Shown here piece after piece: positions 8,731 to 18,367 of a stretch of DNA of 64,000 nucleotides. This stretch comes from Halobacteria archaeon AArc-dxtr1. Lineage in GTDB: Archaea; Halobacteriota; Halobacteria; Halobacteriales; Natrialbaceae. Both the position numbers and the translations under genes were made by a program. Location of the stretch: positions 1-64,000 of the forward strand of contig JAOPJY010000001.1 in assembly GCA_025517425.1 (NCBI GenBank), given 5' to 3'. The notes beneath the pieces are model-generated. The model worked only from the letters and a program-made list of their open reading frames with translations, did no database searches and was not told the origin of the DNA. How positions within the stretch are numbered: the first letter of the stretch is position 1; each line of letters starts with the position of its first letter.

Positions 8731-9236
8731 GAGTCGCTCCCCTCCGTTTCGTCGTCTGCCGTCTCTGGCTCCTCGTCGCCCGTCCCGCCGCCTCCGGAGC
8801 CGTCGGCTCTGGCTTCCTCGGCCTCGTCAGACTCCGCGTCTTCGTCTTCGCCGTCAGCCTCGCCGTCTGCTTCGTCCTCGTCGTCCGGCTGACTCTCGTC
8901 GTCCTCATCCGTGTCGTCGGTCGCCGCTTCCTCGGCGGTTACGTTGACCCCCCGCGTCGGATCGATCGCCGGGTTCGGTCGTTCCATCTCGGCGAGCTCC
9001 GGGTCGCCAACCGCCTCCGCAAGGCGATGCATGTCGGTTCCCTCGGGGAACTCGAGGCCGTACTTCGCGGCGGTCTCGAAAGAGGCGATGGCGGCTCGGA
9101 GCTGAATGCCAAGCAGCTGTGTGTCCCCGATCGAGACCGCAATGTCGGCGTTGATGACGATCCCCTTGTCGAGGAGCATCTCGACGACCTCGGCGAGGTC
9201 GGTCTGCTGTCGACTCGGCTGGAAGTCGTCGACCAT
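8727..9236 (-). CDS. gvpJ: Gas vesicle protein GvpJ
   Basis: A 169-residue GvpA-like minor structural protein. The core (residues 12-70) shows [23 protein letters not shown] and [14 protein letters not shown], very close to GvpA. From about residue 100 the protein is a long Asp/Glu/Gly-rich tail, longer than in GvpJ of Halobacterium (about 114 residues). Its stop overlaps gvpK and its start abuts gvpI, so the genes are translationally coupled. Confidence 0.92.
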   Translation of the reverse strand: MVDDFQPSRQQTDLAEVVEMLLDKGIVINADIAVSIGDTQLLGIQLRAAIASFETAAKYGLEFPEGTDMHRLAEAVGDPELAEMERPNPAIDPTRGVNVTAEEAATDDTDEDDESQPDDEDEADGEADGEDEDAESDEAEEARADGSGGGGTGDEEPETADDETEGSDS

Positions 9237-10183
9237 CAGTCGTACCCCCGTCGCTTTCGCTCGATTTCGAACCGCCGTCCGTAGATGCGCTTACGAGTGG
9301 GCGCGGTCGAGTACCGAACCTGGCGGGGAACCGTCGAGTGTCGCGCCCCACCACCCAAGTCACGCCTGTCGACCGGCATCGTCGACGTCGCGGTGGGATT
9401 GCGAGAGTTGGTACTCCGATCTTGCATGCGCATCTTCTCGCGGTTTACCTCGTAGAGGCGCTCGAACTTGCCGTGGGTCTTCAGGAGGGCGTCCCGGAAG
9501 GCGTCGATTCCCTCCATCGCCCCCTGCTGGATGAGTACCTGGTACACCTCGGGATCGCTCGCGACGTCGACGTCCCCGAGTGCCTCCATCGGGTCGACGT
9601 CGTCGACTAGATCACCCGCATCGTCGAGCAGACCGTCGTCGCCCATTACACCGCCGTCGTCAGTGAGTCCCCCCTCGCCGGTCAACCCGTCATCCCCGGT
9701 CAAGCCGTCTCCCCCCTCATCCGTCACGCTGGCGGCGACTTCGCCGATCACGCCGCCGTCTTCGTCGTCTGCGAGGTCCGAGACTGCAGCCTCGAGTTCG
9801 CGCGTGTCCTCCCAGAGGTCGCCGATGTCGGCCGCGTCCCAGACCTCGAGCAGATCGAGCGCGCTGACGACGTGTGAGAGGTCGACGGCGTCGAAGACAT
9901 CGCCTTCGCCAGACAACGCGTCGGGGACTTCCTCCGTATTGACTGCCTCTCGGAGTTCGTCGGCGTCGATCGCCTCCGGTAGCGAGGCGGGATCGATCGT
10001 TTCGAACAGGTCGGCCAGTTCCTCGACGGCCGTCGCGAGCGTCTCGACGTCGCCGAGGAGCGTTTCGACTCCCTTGTCGTCGAGTTTGGAGAGCGCTTCC
10101 ACGTCGCCGCCGTGTTCCTCGAGCGACGCGATCGCATCCTCGGCGTCCCCAAGCAGTGATTCGAGCTCCGGGTCGTCACTCAC
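9236..10183 (-). CDS. gvpI: GvpI-position protein with large acidic N-terminal domain
   Basis: It occupies the gvpI slot between gvpJ and gvpH. The last 60 residues are basic and Ser/Thr/Arg-rich (RHSTVPRQVRYSTAPTR, then IYGRRFEIERKRRGYD), in keeping with the small basic GvpI. The first 240 or so residues are very acidic, mainly helical, with a Gly/Asp repeat (units like GLTGDD, GLTDDGG) at about 157-190. Known GvpI proteins are about 130-150 residues; this one is about 315. Start taken at GTG 10183, preceded by GGTGAGGAG; GTG 10192 is an alternative. The symbol rests on position and tail. Confidence 0.7.
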   Translation of the reverse strand: MSDDPELESLLGDAEDAIASLEEHGGDVEALSKLDDKGVETLLGDVETLATAVEELADLFETIDPASLPEAIDADELREAVNTEEVPDALSGEGDVFDAVDLSHVVSALDLLEVWDAADIGDLWEDTRELEAAVSDLADDEDGGVIGEVAASVTDEGGDGLTGDDGLTGEGGLTDDGGVMGDDGLLDDAGDLVDDVDPMEALGDVDVASDPEVYQVLIQQGAMEGIDAFRDALLKTHGKFERLYEVNREKMRMQDRSTNSRNPTATSTMPVDRRDLGGGARHSTVPRQVRYSTAPTRKRIYGRRFEIERKRRGYD

Positions 10184-10886
10184 TCTCCTCACCCCCTGGC
10201 GTGATTCTCACCGAGAGCACACCGTTGTTGAGCTGTGCGTCCGTCGTCGGCTCCGGCCAGGGGACCGCTACACGCTCGATTTCCCCCCCTTCGACGCCGA
10301 TGATCAGCCGATCCTCGTCGAATCCAACCGTCACCGAGTCGGGGTCGACACCGGCGAGGTCGGCGGTGACGAGCACCCCGTCGTCTCGGCGCTGGACGGT
10401 CGTGGGGATCGACGAGGCGGGACGGCGCCGGCGTGTCCGTCGGCTACGAGAATGATCGTCACCCCGACCGCCGGTTTCGCGTTCGGGGAGCCCTCCTCGT
10501 CCGCGGCCCGATTCGAGGTCGCCGATCCCGGTGTCGATCGAGATGTCGTACTCGAGTCGCCGATTCTGACCTCGATGGCTGCTTCCCGAGATTCTGTCTA
10601 ACGAATCAAGCGCCCGTAGCAGGCTCGAGAGCAGGCTTCGGCCGTCGCCGCCGTCGTCGGCCCAACCGCCCGCCGGTCGCCCAGAGTCGACGGGTGAGAC
10701 CGTTTTGTCTGGCTGCTCTCCATCCACGTCGCGGCGCCCGTCGGCGTCGTCGGATTCGGCTGGTGGGCTCTCCGCGTCGTCGTCGGATCGATCGGTCGGT
10801 GGGTTGTCCGCATCGTCGGTGGATCGATCGGTTGGCGGTTCGTCCGGATCGTCGTCGGGCGGGTGCCCGGGTTCTGGTGGCGTCAT
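10176..10886 (-). CDS. gvpH: Gas vesicle protein GvpH (Hsp20-like)
   Basis: A 236-residue protein. The first 85 residues are disordered, Asp/Pro-rich, with a repeat of the type PPTDRSxDDA. An alpha-crystallin-like domain occupies about residues 155-232, with VLVTADLAGVDPDSVTV and the closing NNGVLSVRI motif typical of Hsp20. Start ATG is at 10884-10886 and overlaps gvpG by 4 bp. GvpH is thought to chaperone other Gvp proteins. The reading frame extends upstream, but that part is antisense to gvpG and gvpF. Confidence 0.92.
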   Translation of the reverse strand: MTPPEPGHPPDDDPDEPPTDRSTDDADNPPTDRSDDDAESPPAESDDADGRRDVDGEQPDKTVSPVDSGRPAGGWADDGGDGRSLLSSLLRALDSLDRISGSSHRGQNRRLEYDISIDTGIGDLESGRGRGGLPERETGGRGDDHSRSRRTRRRRPASSIPTTVQRRDDGVLVTADLAGVDPDSVTVGFDEDRLIIGVEGGEIERVAVPWPEPTTDAQLNNGVLSVRITPGGEESE

Positions 10887-11137
10887 CGTTTCACCTCGAT
10901 TCGACCGCTGGTCAGCTCCTCGTGGACCTCGCGGGCGATTTCGAGTTCGGCCTCGATCGCTTCTTTTCGGCTCTGGTACTCCTCCTCCGAGCGCTCGCCG
11001 AGTTCGTACAACAGCTGGTTCTCCTTTCGCTCCTCCTCTAGGGCCTCGACGTCGTACAGCTCCTCCAGCGCGAGGTCGTGGAGGGCGCTGACGATGCCCA
11101 CGAACGGCCGGAACAGGAGATCGTCGAGGACGAACAT
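10883..11137 (-). CDS. gvpG: Gas vesicle protein GvpG
   Basis: An 84-residue protein typical of GvpG: a hydrophobic start (MFVLDDLLFRPFVGIV) then a charged coiled coil (EELYDVEALEEERKENQLLYEL) and SEEEYQSRKEAIEAEL. It lies 2 bp after gvpF and overlaps gvpH by 4 bp. GvpG is an essential accessory protein that associates with GvpF and other minor proteins early in vesicle assembly. Confidence 0.93.
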   Translation of the reverse strand: MFVLDDLLFRPFVGIVSALHDLALEELYDVEALEEERKENQLLYELGERSEEEYQSRKEAIEAELEIAREVHEELTSGRIEVKR

Positions 11138-11139
11138 CG

Positions 11140-11766
11140 TTACTGGGCTCCGATCGCGACGTCGACGAAGCTGTACGGTGCAAACGGGCCGGTGTACTGC
11201 ACCAGCACGTCGTCTCGTTCCGCCTCGAAGCGCCCGACCGCCTCGTCGAACGCCTCTCGGTCCTCGCGCTCGACCAGGTACGACCGGTTGAGGACGAGGC
11301 GATCGCTGAACAGGTCGTTATCTATCGACTGGGCCGCGAGGGGGTCGAGATCCGCCGCCACGTGCTCTGTCACGGCCTCGGGGTCGACGTCAGCGTCCGT
11401 CTCGCTGACGAGCTTGAGTCCGAGTTCGACCCGGCCCTCGACGTCTCGCATCGCCCGGCGGAACGCGGACTGAGCGCCCCGGAGGACGTTCTTCAGCGCC
11501 CGCTCGCTCTCGAAGGCCATCCCGAACTGCATCGGGACGATCGCCGTAACTCCCTCACGATCCATAATCTCTCGGAGCAGGTCGTCGTGTCGCGTGGCCG
11601 CCTCGTCGGTCTCCTCCGGTTCTGTCGTCTCGATATCAGAGACGACGGCGCCGAGGCGACGGTGGGAGACGGTATAGATTCGGTCGCCGTCTCCAACGGG
11701 CTTGGTTTCCGGCTCGAACTCGACGCCGTCGCCCTCGAGGACGCCGTACACGTAGCGATTACTCAC
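11140..11766 (-). CDS. gvpF: Gas vesicle protein GvpF
   Basis: A 208-residue GvpF/L-family protein with the N-terminal [10 protein letters not shown] strand and the C-terminal [13 protein letters not shown] signature. A conserved [10 protein letters not shown] segment lies mid-protein. Start is GTG at 11764-11766 (VSNRYVYGV). The open frame continues upstream without family character. It is the first gene of the leftward operon. GvpF has been reported as the accessory protein able to bind GvpA and may prevent its premature aggregation. Confidence 0.93.
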   Translation of the reverse strand: MSNRYVYGVLEGDGVEFEPETKPVGDGDRIYTVSHRRLGAVVSDIETTEPEETDEAATRHDDLLREIMDREGVTAIVPMQFGMAFESERALKNVLRGAQSAFRRAMRDVEGRVELGLKLVSETDADVDPEAVTEHVAADLDPLAAQSIDNDLFSDRLVLNRSYLVEREDREAFDEAVGRFEAERDDVLVQYTGPFAPYSFVDVAIGAQ

Positions 11767-12079
11767 CGCGTACCACCTCCGGCTCGCCCTCGTTCCGGAC
11801 TTGGAATCGGGTGTTGGATCATGGTTCGGATGGGTGCACGACGGGATCCCCCGCCGGCAGGGCTCACCGGGATCGCCGGCCCGCGCATCGATAGTGCGGG
11901 TCGACTCGACGCTCTTCGACCCGCGCCCCGGTGAGTCGGTTGCACGTGCAGTTCTCGCCCGGCCTGCCTCACCGTGGTGCTTGCAGGCGCAACCGAACGA
12001 TGGCCGCGAAAACCGGCTCGAGGGGGCTTGCAAGCGCAGCGAAAGCCGTCAACCGAACGCGAGGCGGACGGTACGTCGC
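11767..12079. promoter_or_regulatory. Divergent gvpF-gvpA control region with direct repeats
   Basis: This 313-bp stretch separates the two divergent gas-vesicle operons and holds no gene. A sequence reading GCTTGCAGGCGC then AACCGAACG (11979-11999) recurs as GCTTGCAAGC (perfect palindrome, 12026-12035) followed by CAACCGAACG (12050-12059), about 30 bp before the gvpA start. No good TATA box is visible on either strand. In Halobacterium the equivalent region is bound by the activator GvpE, but no gvpE is in this window. Confidence 0.55.
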
Positions 12080-12367
12080 ATGGCATCACCACAACGCAGA
12101 CCCGACTCGTCGAGTCTCGCAGAGGTGCTCGACCGCGTCCTTGACAAGGGCGTCGTCATCGACATCTGGGCGCGCATCTCGGTCGTCGGGATCGAGCTGC
12201 TGACGATCGAAGCGCGGGTCGTCGTCGCCTCGGTGGACACCTTCCTGCACTACGCGGAGGAGATCGCCAAAATTGAGCAGGCGACGGCCGAGGGCGATCT
12301 GGAAGATCTCGAGGAGCTCGAGATCGAAGAGCGACCAGAATCGTCGCCACAGTCGGCCGCCCAGTAA
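12080..12367 (+). CDS. gvpA: Gas vesicle structural protein GvpA
   Basis: The main shell protein. Residues 8-75 match GvpA almost throughout: [33 protein letters not shown], then [18 protein letters not shown]. The protein is 95 residues, against about 76 in Halobacterium, because of an extra Glu-rich tail ([19 protein letters not shown]). It starts the rightward operon; gvpN follows after 5 bp, with no gvpC between. Confidence 0.97.
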   Translation: MASPQRRPDSSSLAEVLDRVLDKGVVIDIWARISVVGIELLTIEARVVVASVDTFLHYAEEIAKIEQATAEGDLEDLEELEIEERPESSPQSAAQ

Positions 12368-12372
12368 TCTCG

Positions 12373-13404
12373 ATGGCCGACGACTCCTCGCGAAAGCGGA
12401 AGGTAAGAGGGACAAAGATCCGAAGCGACCGCAATCAGAAGCGCGGTCGCCGGGCAGAAAAGGAGCTGCGGCGGAAGGCAGCCGCTGCGGGCGAACGAGG
12501 CGGCGACGCGCCGCTGTCGGCGCCCGAAGAGGTTGCCCCCGAGCCGTTCGTCCGAACCGACGAGATCGAATCACTCGTCGGACGCGTGGGCGGCTGGCTC
12601 GACGCCGAGCTCCCGGTCCACCTGATCGGCCCCACCGGCTCCGGGAAGACGTCGCTCGCGCTGGCGGCGGCAGCCGATCGAGGCCGACCGGTCGTCTGGA
12701 TCAACGGCGACGAGGCCGTCGACACCGAGGCGTTAGTCGGCGCCCACGCCGGCGGCGAGCGCTACCAAGAGCACGACCAGTTCGTCAGCGGGGTCAGCAA
12801 GAAGACCCAGATTGTCCGCGAGCGCTGGGTCGACAACCCGCTGTCGGTGGCCGCCCGCGAGGGCGCGACGCTCGTCTACAACGAGTTCTCCCGGAGCGAC
12901 CCCGTCGCCCACAACGTCCTGCTGTCGGTGTTCGAGGAGGGCGTCCTCGAACGGCCGGGCAAGCGCGGTGAGGATCGGACGATCGACGTCCACCCCGAGT
13001 TCCGGGCGATCCTCACGTCGAACGACGTCGAGTACGCGGGGGTCCACCAGCCCCAGGACGCGCTGCTCGATCGGGTCGTCGGAGTCCACATCGAACCCTA
13101 CGGCGCCGAGACCGAACGGGAGATCGTCGCCGCCCACGTCGACCTGCCATCCGGCGAGGTCGAGCGCATCGTCGCGGCGACCCAGGAGTTGCGCGACCAA
13201 CTCGACGACTTAGACGTCGTGATCGGCACTCGCGCTGCCATTACGGCGGCGAAGGGCGTGGCGGCCTTCCGAAACGGCGACGACGAGGTGGCAGACGACG
13301 TCCTCGCGGACGTCTTCACCGACGTCCTCGCACCGAAAGCCGTCGGCGTCGAAGAGGGAGCCGGCGTCGGCGAACTCCGCAGTCGAATCGAGAGCACGCT
13401 CTGA
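12373..13404 (+). CDS. gvpN: Gas vesicle AAA-type ATPase GvpN
   Basis: A 343-residue MoxR-like AAA ATPase. A basic leader (KRKVRGTKIRSDRNQKRGRR) precedes the ATPase core. Walker A is GPTGSGKT (residues 86-93), a Walker B-like strand reads GATLVYNEFSR, and sensor-1 is AILTSND. GvpN raises vesicle yield and size in other haloarchaea. It sits directly after gvpA in the same operon. Confidence 0.95.
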   Translation: MADDSSRKRKVRGTKIRSDRNQKRGRRAEKELRRKAAAAGERGGDAPLSAPEEVAPEPFVRTDEIESLVGRVGGWLDAELPVHLIGPTGSGKTSLALAAAADRGRPVVWINGDEAVDTEALVGAHAGGERYQEHDQFVSGVSKKTQIVRERWVDNPLSVAAREGATLVYNEFSRSDPVAHNVLLSVFEEGVLERPGKRGEDRTIDVHPEFRAILTSNDVEYAGVHQPQDALLDRVVGVHIEPYGAETEREIVAAHVDLPSGEVERIVAATQELRDQLDDLDVVIGTRAAITAAKGVAAFRNGDDEVADDVLADVFTDVLAPKAVGVEEGAGVGELRSRIESTL

Positions 13405-13483
13405 CGGTCCACCCTGGGCCGGCGTGTGAGAAGACGACAGATTGCGTTCGACGACGAACGCACCCGCCAAATCCACCCTGCAC

Positions 13484-14023
13484 ATGGCCGACGCCAAGAC
13501 GGAATCGACCGACCGCTGCCTGGCGCTCACTGCGGACGACGAGCGCTGTGCTCGGCCCGCCCAGGAGGACGGATTTTGCTATCAACACGACCAGAGTGAT
13601 CCAACCGTGAGCGACAGTCAAACCGCACAACAGGAGGAGCAAGAACAGGACAACCAGCAAAGCGAAGCCATCGCCCCCGAGGGAACGACCGATCCCGAGG
13701 ACGTCGATGCGGACGAGCTTGCCGACGACGAGCTCGATCTCGACGACGCCGACGAGTCGAAGATCGAAGGTGTCCTCGCCATCCGTCGAACGGTCAAATC
13801 GACTGCAGGCGCCCTCGTCGGCCACCCCTTCGACGGTGTTAGCGAGATCACCCCGATCGACGACGGCTGGCGGGCGACCGTCGAGGCCGTCGAGCGCAGA
13901 GCCGTCCCCGACACCCAGGACATCATCGGTCGGTACGAGATCGAACTCGACGAAGATGGCGTCGTCCAGGGCTACCGCCGGCTCGACCGCTACCGCCGGG
14001 GCGACACCGCTTCCTTCGAGTGA
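13484..14023 (+). CDS. gvpO: Gas vesicle protein GvpO with N-terminal zinc-finger module
   Basis: A 179-residue protein. The C-terminal half (about 95-175) is GvpO: GVSEITPIDDGWRATVEAVERR then VPDTQDIIGRYEIELD. The first 35 residues carry an added cysteine module, RCLALTADDERCARP then DGFCYQHD (C-x8-C-x8-C-x2-H), which looks like a small zinc finger, followed by a Gln/Glu linker. Start is the ATG at 13484; the frame is open slightly upstream. It closes the gvpANO operon. Confidence 0.93.
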   Translation: MADAKTESTDRCLALTADDERCARPAQEDGFCYQHDQSDPTVSDSQTAQQEEQEQDNQQSEAIAPEGTTDPEDVDADELADDELDLDDADESKIEGVLAIRRTVKSTAGALVGHPFDGVSEITPIDDGWRATVEAVERRAVPDTQDIIGRYEIELDEDGVVQGYRRLDRYRRGDTASFE

Positions 14024-14042
14024 GCGCCGCCGGCGACCTCGC

Positions 14043-15434
14043 TCAGTCGTCGGCGGGTAGCGACCGCTGTGTGCGCTCCGGTTGTTCCTCCTCGCGATCC
14101 TCTGTGTCGGCTCCGCAGGGCGGTTTCCTCTCTTCGCTGCCCTCGTCCTTCGAAGCATCCTCCTCGCGCGCTTCTGGAGTCGTCGGCTCGACGAACTCTC
14201 GTGCGATCGGCGTCAGCTCGTTGACCGTCGCACGCCCGTCGCGCTCGCGGGAAACCAGTCCGTCCTCGGATAGCGACGAAAGGTGGTGTGAGACCGTACT
14301 CGGGTCACGATCCAGTTCCTCCGCGAGGCGACCGTTCGGTACCGGCCCCAACTCCGCGAGTGCCGTCAACACGTCGCGTTTGGCCGGCTCCGCCATCACC
14401 GCTCGCACCTCGGCGTCGACGTCTTCGCCGATCGGGTAGTACCGCCGCTTTCCGTTTGCCTTCACCGAGGTGACGAGGCGCTCTTCTTCCAGAATTCGGA
14501 CGTGGTGGCGGACCGTCGAGAGCGGAACGTCGCTCGCCTCGCTGACCGCAGAGAGGTACCGGCCGGGCTCGGCCGTAATCGTCTCGTAGACGGCGGCTCG
14601 GCGCTCGTTCTCGAGTGGGTCCGAGTCGTCGTACCGGCTGTACTTGAGGACCGCGAGCAGCTCCCAGGGAAGCCGTCGCAGCCGGGAGAGCGCCTCGCCA
14701 ACCAGCGGCGATCGAATCCGCGAGCGCCACCCCGCCGTCGACCCACTGGCGGCGCTGGACGCTCCGCTCGCCCCACCGGCGGCCGCCCCCGAACCGCCAG
14801 CAGCCGCCCCCGTACCACCTGCGGTGGCGCCACCGGCGGCGGCTCCGCCCGCCGCCGCGCCGACAGTCGCAGAACCGCCGGCGAGACCGCCCGCGGCGCC
14901 GAGTGCCGTCGTCGCGCCGAGCATCCCGACGAGGACCGCGTCCGCCGTGGCGCTGGTGGCGACGCCGTCAGGTCCGGCGATCGCCTCGCCGACGTCGCCG
15001 AGATCGACGACGCCCGCGCCGGCGCCCGCAGCGTCGACACCGACCGGGAGGCGCTCTCCGAGGTCGGCTGCAAGGCCGCCGAGTTCGTCGCTCGTCTCGT
15101 CTGTGGCCCCTTCGATGTGGTCGCTTGCCGATCCCACAAGACCGTCAACCGCGCCACCGAGGCCACGCTCGTCGTCTCCATCATCGTCGGACCCGGCTCC
15201 ACCGACCGTCTCATTGGTCGCGTTCTCGAGATCGTCAGTAGTCCCGTCGATGGTGTCTCCGAGACCAGCGTCCGACCCCGTCTCGTTGAGGGGACCGACA
15301 TCCAGTTCCACCTCGTCCAGTGTGTCGACGTCATCCGACGGCGTGCCGACTGCCGCGACGGACCCGGCTGTGGCTCCGAGAACCACCACAACCAGCAGCG
15401 CCACAGCCACTCGCCGGAGGGATGACGAACGCAT
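14043..15434 (-). CDS. Membrane-anchored protein with two C-terminal winged-helix domains
   Basis: A 463-residue protein. Residues 5-28 form a signal or anchor helix (VAVALLVVVVLGATAGSVAA). An Asp/Gly-rich region (30-160) is probably outside the cell. A second hydrophobic stretch (165-200) runs into a Gly/Ala tract (to 233). Two winged helices follow: about 275-335 (LSTVRHHVRILEEE) and 348-410 (STVSHHLSSLSEDG). The tail is charged. This design suggests a membrane-bound transcription regulator with cytoplasmic DNA-binding domains. It converges on gvpO, 19 bp away. Its target is unknown. Confidence 0.75.
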   Translation of the reverse strand: MRSSSLRRVAVALLVVVVLGATAGSVAAVGTPSDDVDTLDEVELDVGPLNETGSDAGLGDTIDGTTDDLENATNETVGGAGSDDDGDDERGLGGAVDGLVGSASDHIEGATDETSDELGGLAADLGERLPVGVDAAGAGAGVVDLGDVGEAIAGPDGVATSATADAVLVGMLGATTALGAAGGLAGGSATVGAAAGGAAAGGATAGGTGAAAGGSGAAAGGASGASSAASGSTAGWRSRIRSPLVGEALSRLRRLPWELLAVLKYSRYDDSDPLENERRAAVYETITAEPGRYLSAVSEASDVPLSTVRHHVRILEEERLVTSVKANGKRRYYPIGEDVDAEVRAVMAEPAKRDVLTALAELGPVPNGRLAEELDRDPSTVSHHLSSLSEDGLVSRERDGRATVNELTPIAREFVEPTTPEAREEDASKDEGSEERKPPCGADTEDREEEQPERTQRSLPADD

Positions 15435-15554
15435 GGTTCGGAGAAAGACATGCGCGCCTGATTCTAATATCTTGTTACTCGTCAGGTGAGCAGAGGATGG
15501 CATCCCAGCACCGATCCAGCAAGCTATTTCCGCACTCGGCGGCCCCTGTGAGAC

Positions 15555-18305
15555 ATGGATCAGGCGTGTGGCCCGCCACCCGAGATGGCCGCAAAGCGCG
15601 ACGAGCTCACGCCCATGATGGCCCAGTACCACGACCTCTGTGCGCGCTACGACGACGCGCTCGTGCTCTTTCAGGTCGGGGACTTCTACGAGACCTTCTG
15701 CGGGGCCGCCGAGCGCACCGCCCGCCTGCTGGAGATCGCGCTCACGAGTCGGGAGGATTCGACCGGCGAGTACCCGATGTCCGGCATTCCGATCGACAAC
15801 GCGGAGTCGTACATCGAGGAGCTGTTAGACGCCGGCTACCGGGTCGCCATCGCCGACCAGGTCGAAGAGCCCGGCGAGACCGCGGGCGTCGTCGACCGCG
15901 CGGTAACCCGGGTCATCACGCCGGGAACGCTCACCGAGGACGAACTGCTCGCCGGCGACGACAACAACTTCGTCGCGGCGCTCTCCCGGGTCGGCGAGAC
16001 GACCGGCCTTGCCCTGCTCGACGTCTCGACCGGCGACTTCCTCGCGACGAGCGCGACCACGGCGGACGCGATCGCCGACGAGATGAGCCGGTTCGACCCG
16101 GCCGAGGTCATCCTCGGTCCCAACGCCGACGCGGGGCTCGTTCCCGACACCTGTATGGTGACGCCTTTCGACTCCGCCGCCTTCGACACGGAGCGGGCGC
16201 GAGAGCACCTCTCGGTGTACTACGGCCGGCCGGAGTCGCCACTGGCCCACGACGCCGAGGTGCGGGCCTGTGGCGCCCTGCTCGCGTACGCCGAGTACGC
16301 CCGCGGCGGGGTCGGCGAGGCAGCTGACGGCGAATCGACGGGAGCGGAGGCCACAGATACGGAGACCTCCAATCCAGCCGCCGTCCTCGCGGAACCGAAA
16401 CTCGAGTACCTCACCCACCTCACGCGGTACGATCCGCGGGAGTACCTGCTGTTAGACGCCGTCGCCTTGCGCAGCTTAGAGCTGTTCGAGCCCCGATCGG
16501 TCCACGGCCGCGAGGACGCAACCCTGATCGGCGTCCTAGACGAAACCGCGAGCGCGCTCGGCGGTCGAATGCTCCGCGACTGGCTGCGCCGGCCGCTGCT
16601 CGACCCCGACCGGATCGAGGCCCGCCACGACGCCGTCGACGAGCTCGTCGGCGCCGTCAGAACGCGCGAGCACTGTCACGACCGTCTGCGCGAGGTCTAC
16701 GACCTCGAACGGCTCATCGGTCGGATCTCCCGCGAGCGCGCCAACGCACGCGACCTGCGCTCCCTCCGGGACACGCTCGCGGTCGTCCCCGAGGTCCGCG
16801 AGGCGCTGGCCGACGCCGAGTCGCCGCTGCTCCGGGACGTCCGCGAGCGGATCGAGCCCCTGTCGGACCTCCGAGAGCTGATTGAGGACGCAATCGTCAC
16901 CGAGCCGCCAATCGAGATCACCGAGGGCGAAATCATCGCCGACGGCTACGACGCCGATCTCGACGAGCTGCGGTCGACGGCCCGCGAAGGAAAACGCTGG
17001 ATCGACGAACTGGAGGCTGCCGAGCGCGAGCGAACCGGCATCGACTCACTGAAGGTCGGAGACAACGCCGTCCACGGCTACTACATCGAGGTGACCAACC
17101 CGAATCTCGATTCGGTGCCCGAAGACTACCAGCGACGCCAGACCCTCAAAAATTCGGAGCGGTTCGTCACACCCGAGCTGAAGGAGCGAGAGGAGGAGAT
17201 CGTCGGCGCCGAGCAACGATCCGACGACCTCGAGTACGAACTCTTCTGTGCGGTCCGCCGCCAGATCGCCGACGAGGTCGAGCGCGTTCAGGCGCTTGCC
17301 GACGGACTGGCGACCCTCGACGCGCTCGTCTCGCTCGCGAGCGTCGCGGCCCAGTACGACTACTGCCGCCCGGAGCTGGTCGACCCTGACGCGGTCGACG
17401 GTGGCCAGCGGATCCGCATCGAGGGCGGGCGCCACCCCGTTGTCGAGCGCACCCAGGAGTCGTTCGTCCCTAACAGGGCCGACCTTGACGCCGGGAACCG
17501 GCTCGCAATCATCACCGGGCCGAACATGTCGGGGAAGTCGACGTACATGCGCCAGATCGCCCAGATCGTCCTCCTTGCCCAGGTCGGCAGCTTCGTTCCG
17601 GCTCGGACCGCCGAGATCGCGCCCGTCGAGCGGATATTCACCCGTGTGGGCGCCTCGGACGACATCGCCGGCGGCCGGTCGACATTTATGGTCGAGATGG
17701 ACGAGCTCGCGACGATCTTAGAGCAGGCCGACGAGCGCTCGCTGGTCCTCCTGGATGAGGTCGGTCGGGGAACCTCGACGGCCGACGGGCTCGCGATCGC
17801 GCAGGCGATGGTCGAGCACATCCACGACGCGGTCGGCGCGATGACGCTGTTCGCGACCCACCACCACCCCCTGACTGAGCTCGCAGACGAGCTTCCAGGC
17901 GCCTTCGCCCTCCACTTCGAGACCACCCAGCAAGAGGGAGAGGTGGTTTTCGACCACGAGATCGCCCCCGGCGCGGCCGCGGGCTCCTACGGCGTCGCGG
18001 TCGCGACCGCGGCCGGCGTACCAGACGACGTCGTCGAGCGCGCCCGCGAGTTGGTCGATGCTGACGCAGCTACTCGCAATCCCGCCGCCGACGCGCCGTC
18101 CGCAGCCGCAGAGTCGTCAGCCAACCCCGCCGCGGACGGTGCGCAAGCCGCCGACGGCGGCGAGCCGGTATCCGATCTGAACCAGTCGGCTGAGGCCGAA
18201 CTGGCGACCCTCGCGGCCGAACTCCGCGCCCTCGATCTGGCTCACCTTACGCCCGTCGAGGCGCTGACCGAACTCGATCGCCTCCAGCGGTTGGCAGAGG
18301 AGTGA
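15555..18305 (+). CDS. mutS: DNA mismatch repair protein MutS
   Basis: A 916-residue MutS1-type protein. The mismatch-reading Phe-X-Glu motif is GDFYETF (F44, E46). The clamp/core follows, then the ATPase with Walker [10 protein letters not shown] (about 655-663), Walker [12 protein letters not shown] and the FATHHHPL region. An acidic insertion (about 255-275) and a 60-residue Ala/Asp-rich linker before the C-terminal helices are haloarchaeal features. It recognises mispairs and recruits MutL; mutL is not in the window, although mutS-mutL pairs are common in haloarchaea. Confidence 0.97.
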   Translation: MDQACGPPPEMAAKRDELTPMMAQYHDLCARYDDALVLFQVGDFYETFCGAAERTARLLEIALTSREDSTGEYPMSGIPIDNAESYIEELLDAGYRVAIADQVEEPGETAGVVDRAVTRVITPGTLTEDELLAGDDNNFVAALSRVGETTGLALLDVSTGDFLATSATTADAIADEMSRFDPAEVILGPNADAGLVPDTCMVTPFDSAAFDTERAREHLSVYYGRPESPLAHDAEVRACGALLAYAEYARGGVGEAADGESTGAEATDTETSNPAAVLAEPKLEYLTHLTRYDPREYLLLDAVALRSLELFEPRSVHGREDATLIGVLDETASALGGRMLRDWLRRPLLDPDRIEARHDAVDELVGAVRTREHCHDRLREVYDLERLIGRISRERANARDLRSLRDTLAVVPEVREALADAESPLLRDVRERIEPLSDLRELIEDAIVTEPPIEITEGEIIADGYDADLDELRSTAREGKRWIDELEAAERERTGIDSLKVGDNAVHGYYIEVTNPNLDSVPEDYQRRQTLKNSERFVTPELKEREEEIVGAEQRSDDLEYELFCAVRRQIADEVERVQALADGLATLDALVSLASVAAQYDYCRPELVDPDAVDGGQRIRIEGGRHPVVERTQESFVPNRADLDAGNRLAIITGPNMSGKSTYMRQIAQIVLLAQVGSFVPARTAEIAPVERIFTRVGASDDIAGGRSTFMVEMDELATILEQADERSLVLLDEVGRGTSTADGLAIAQAMVEHIHDAVGAMTLFATHHHPLTELADELPGAFALHFETTQQEGEVVFDHEIAPGAAAGSYGVAVATAAGVPDDVVERARELVDADAATRNPAADAPSAAAESSANPAADGAQAADGGEPVSDLNQSAEAELATLAAELRALDLAHLTPVEALTELDRLQRLAEE

Positions 18306-18367
18306 CGCCGACTGAGGGGCTTCGTTCGACCCCCACCGTTTTGCGACTGGGCGACACACAGTCAGGT

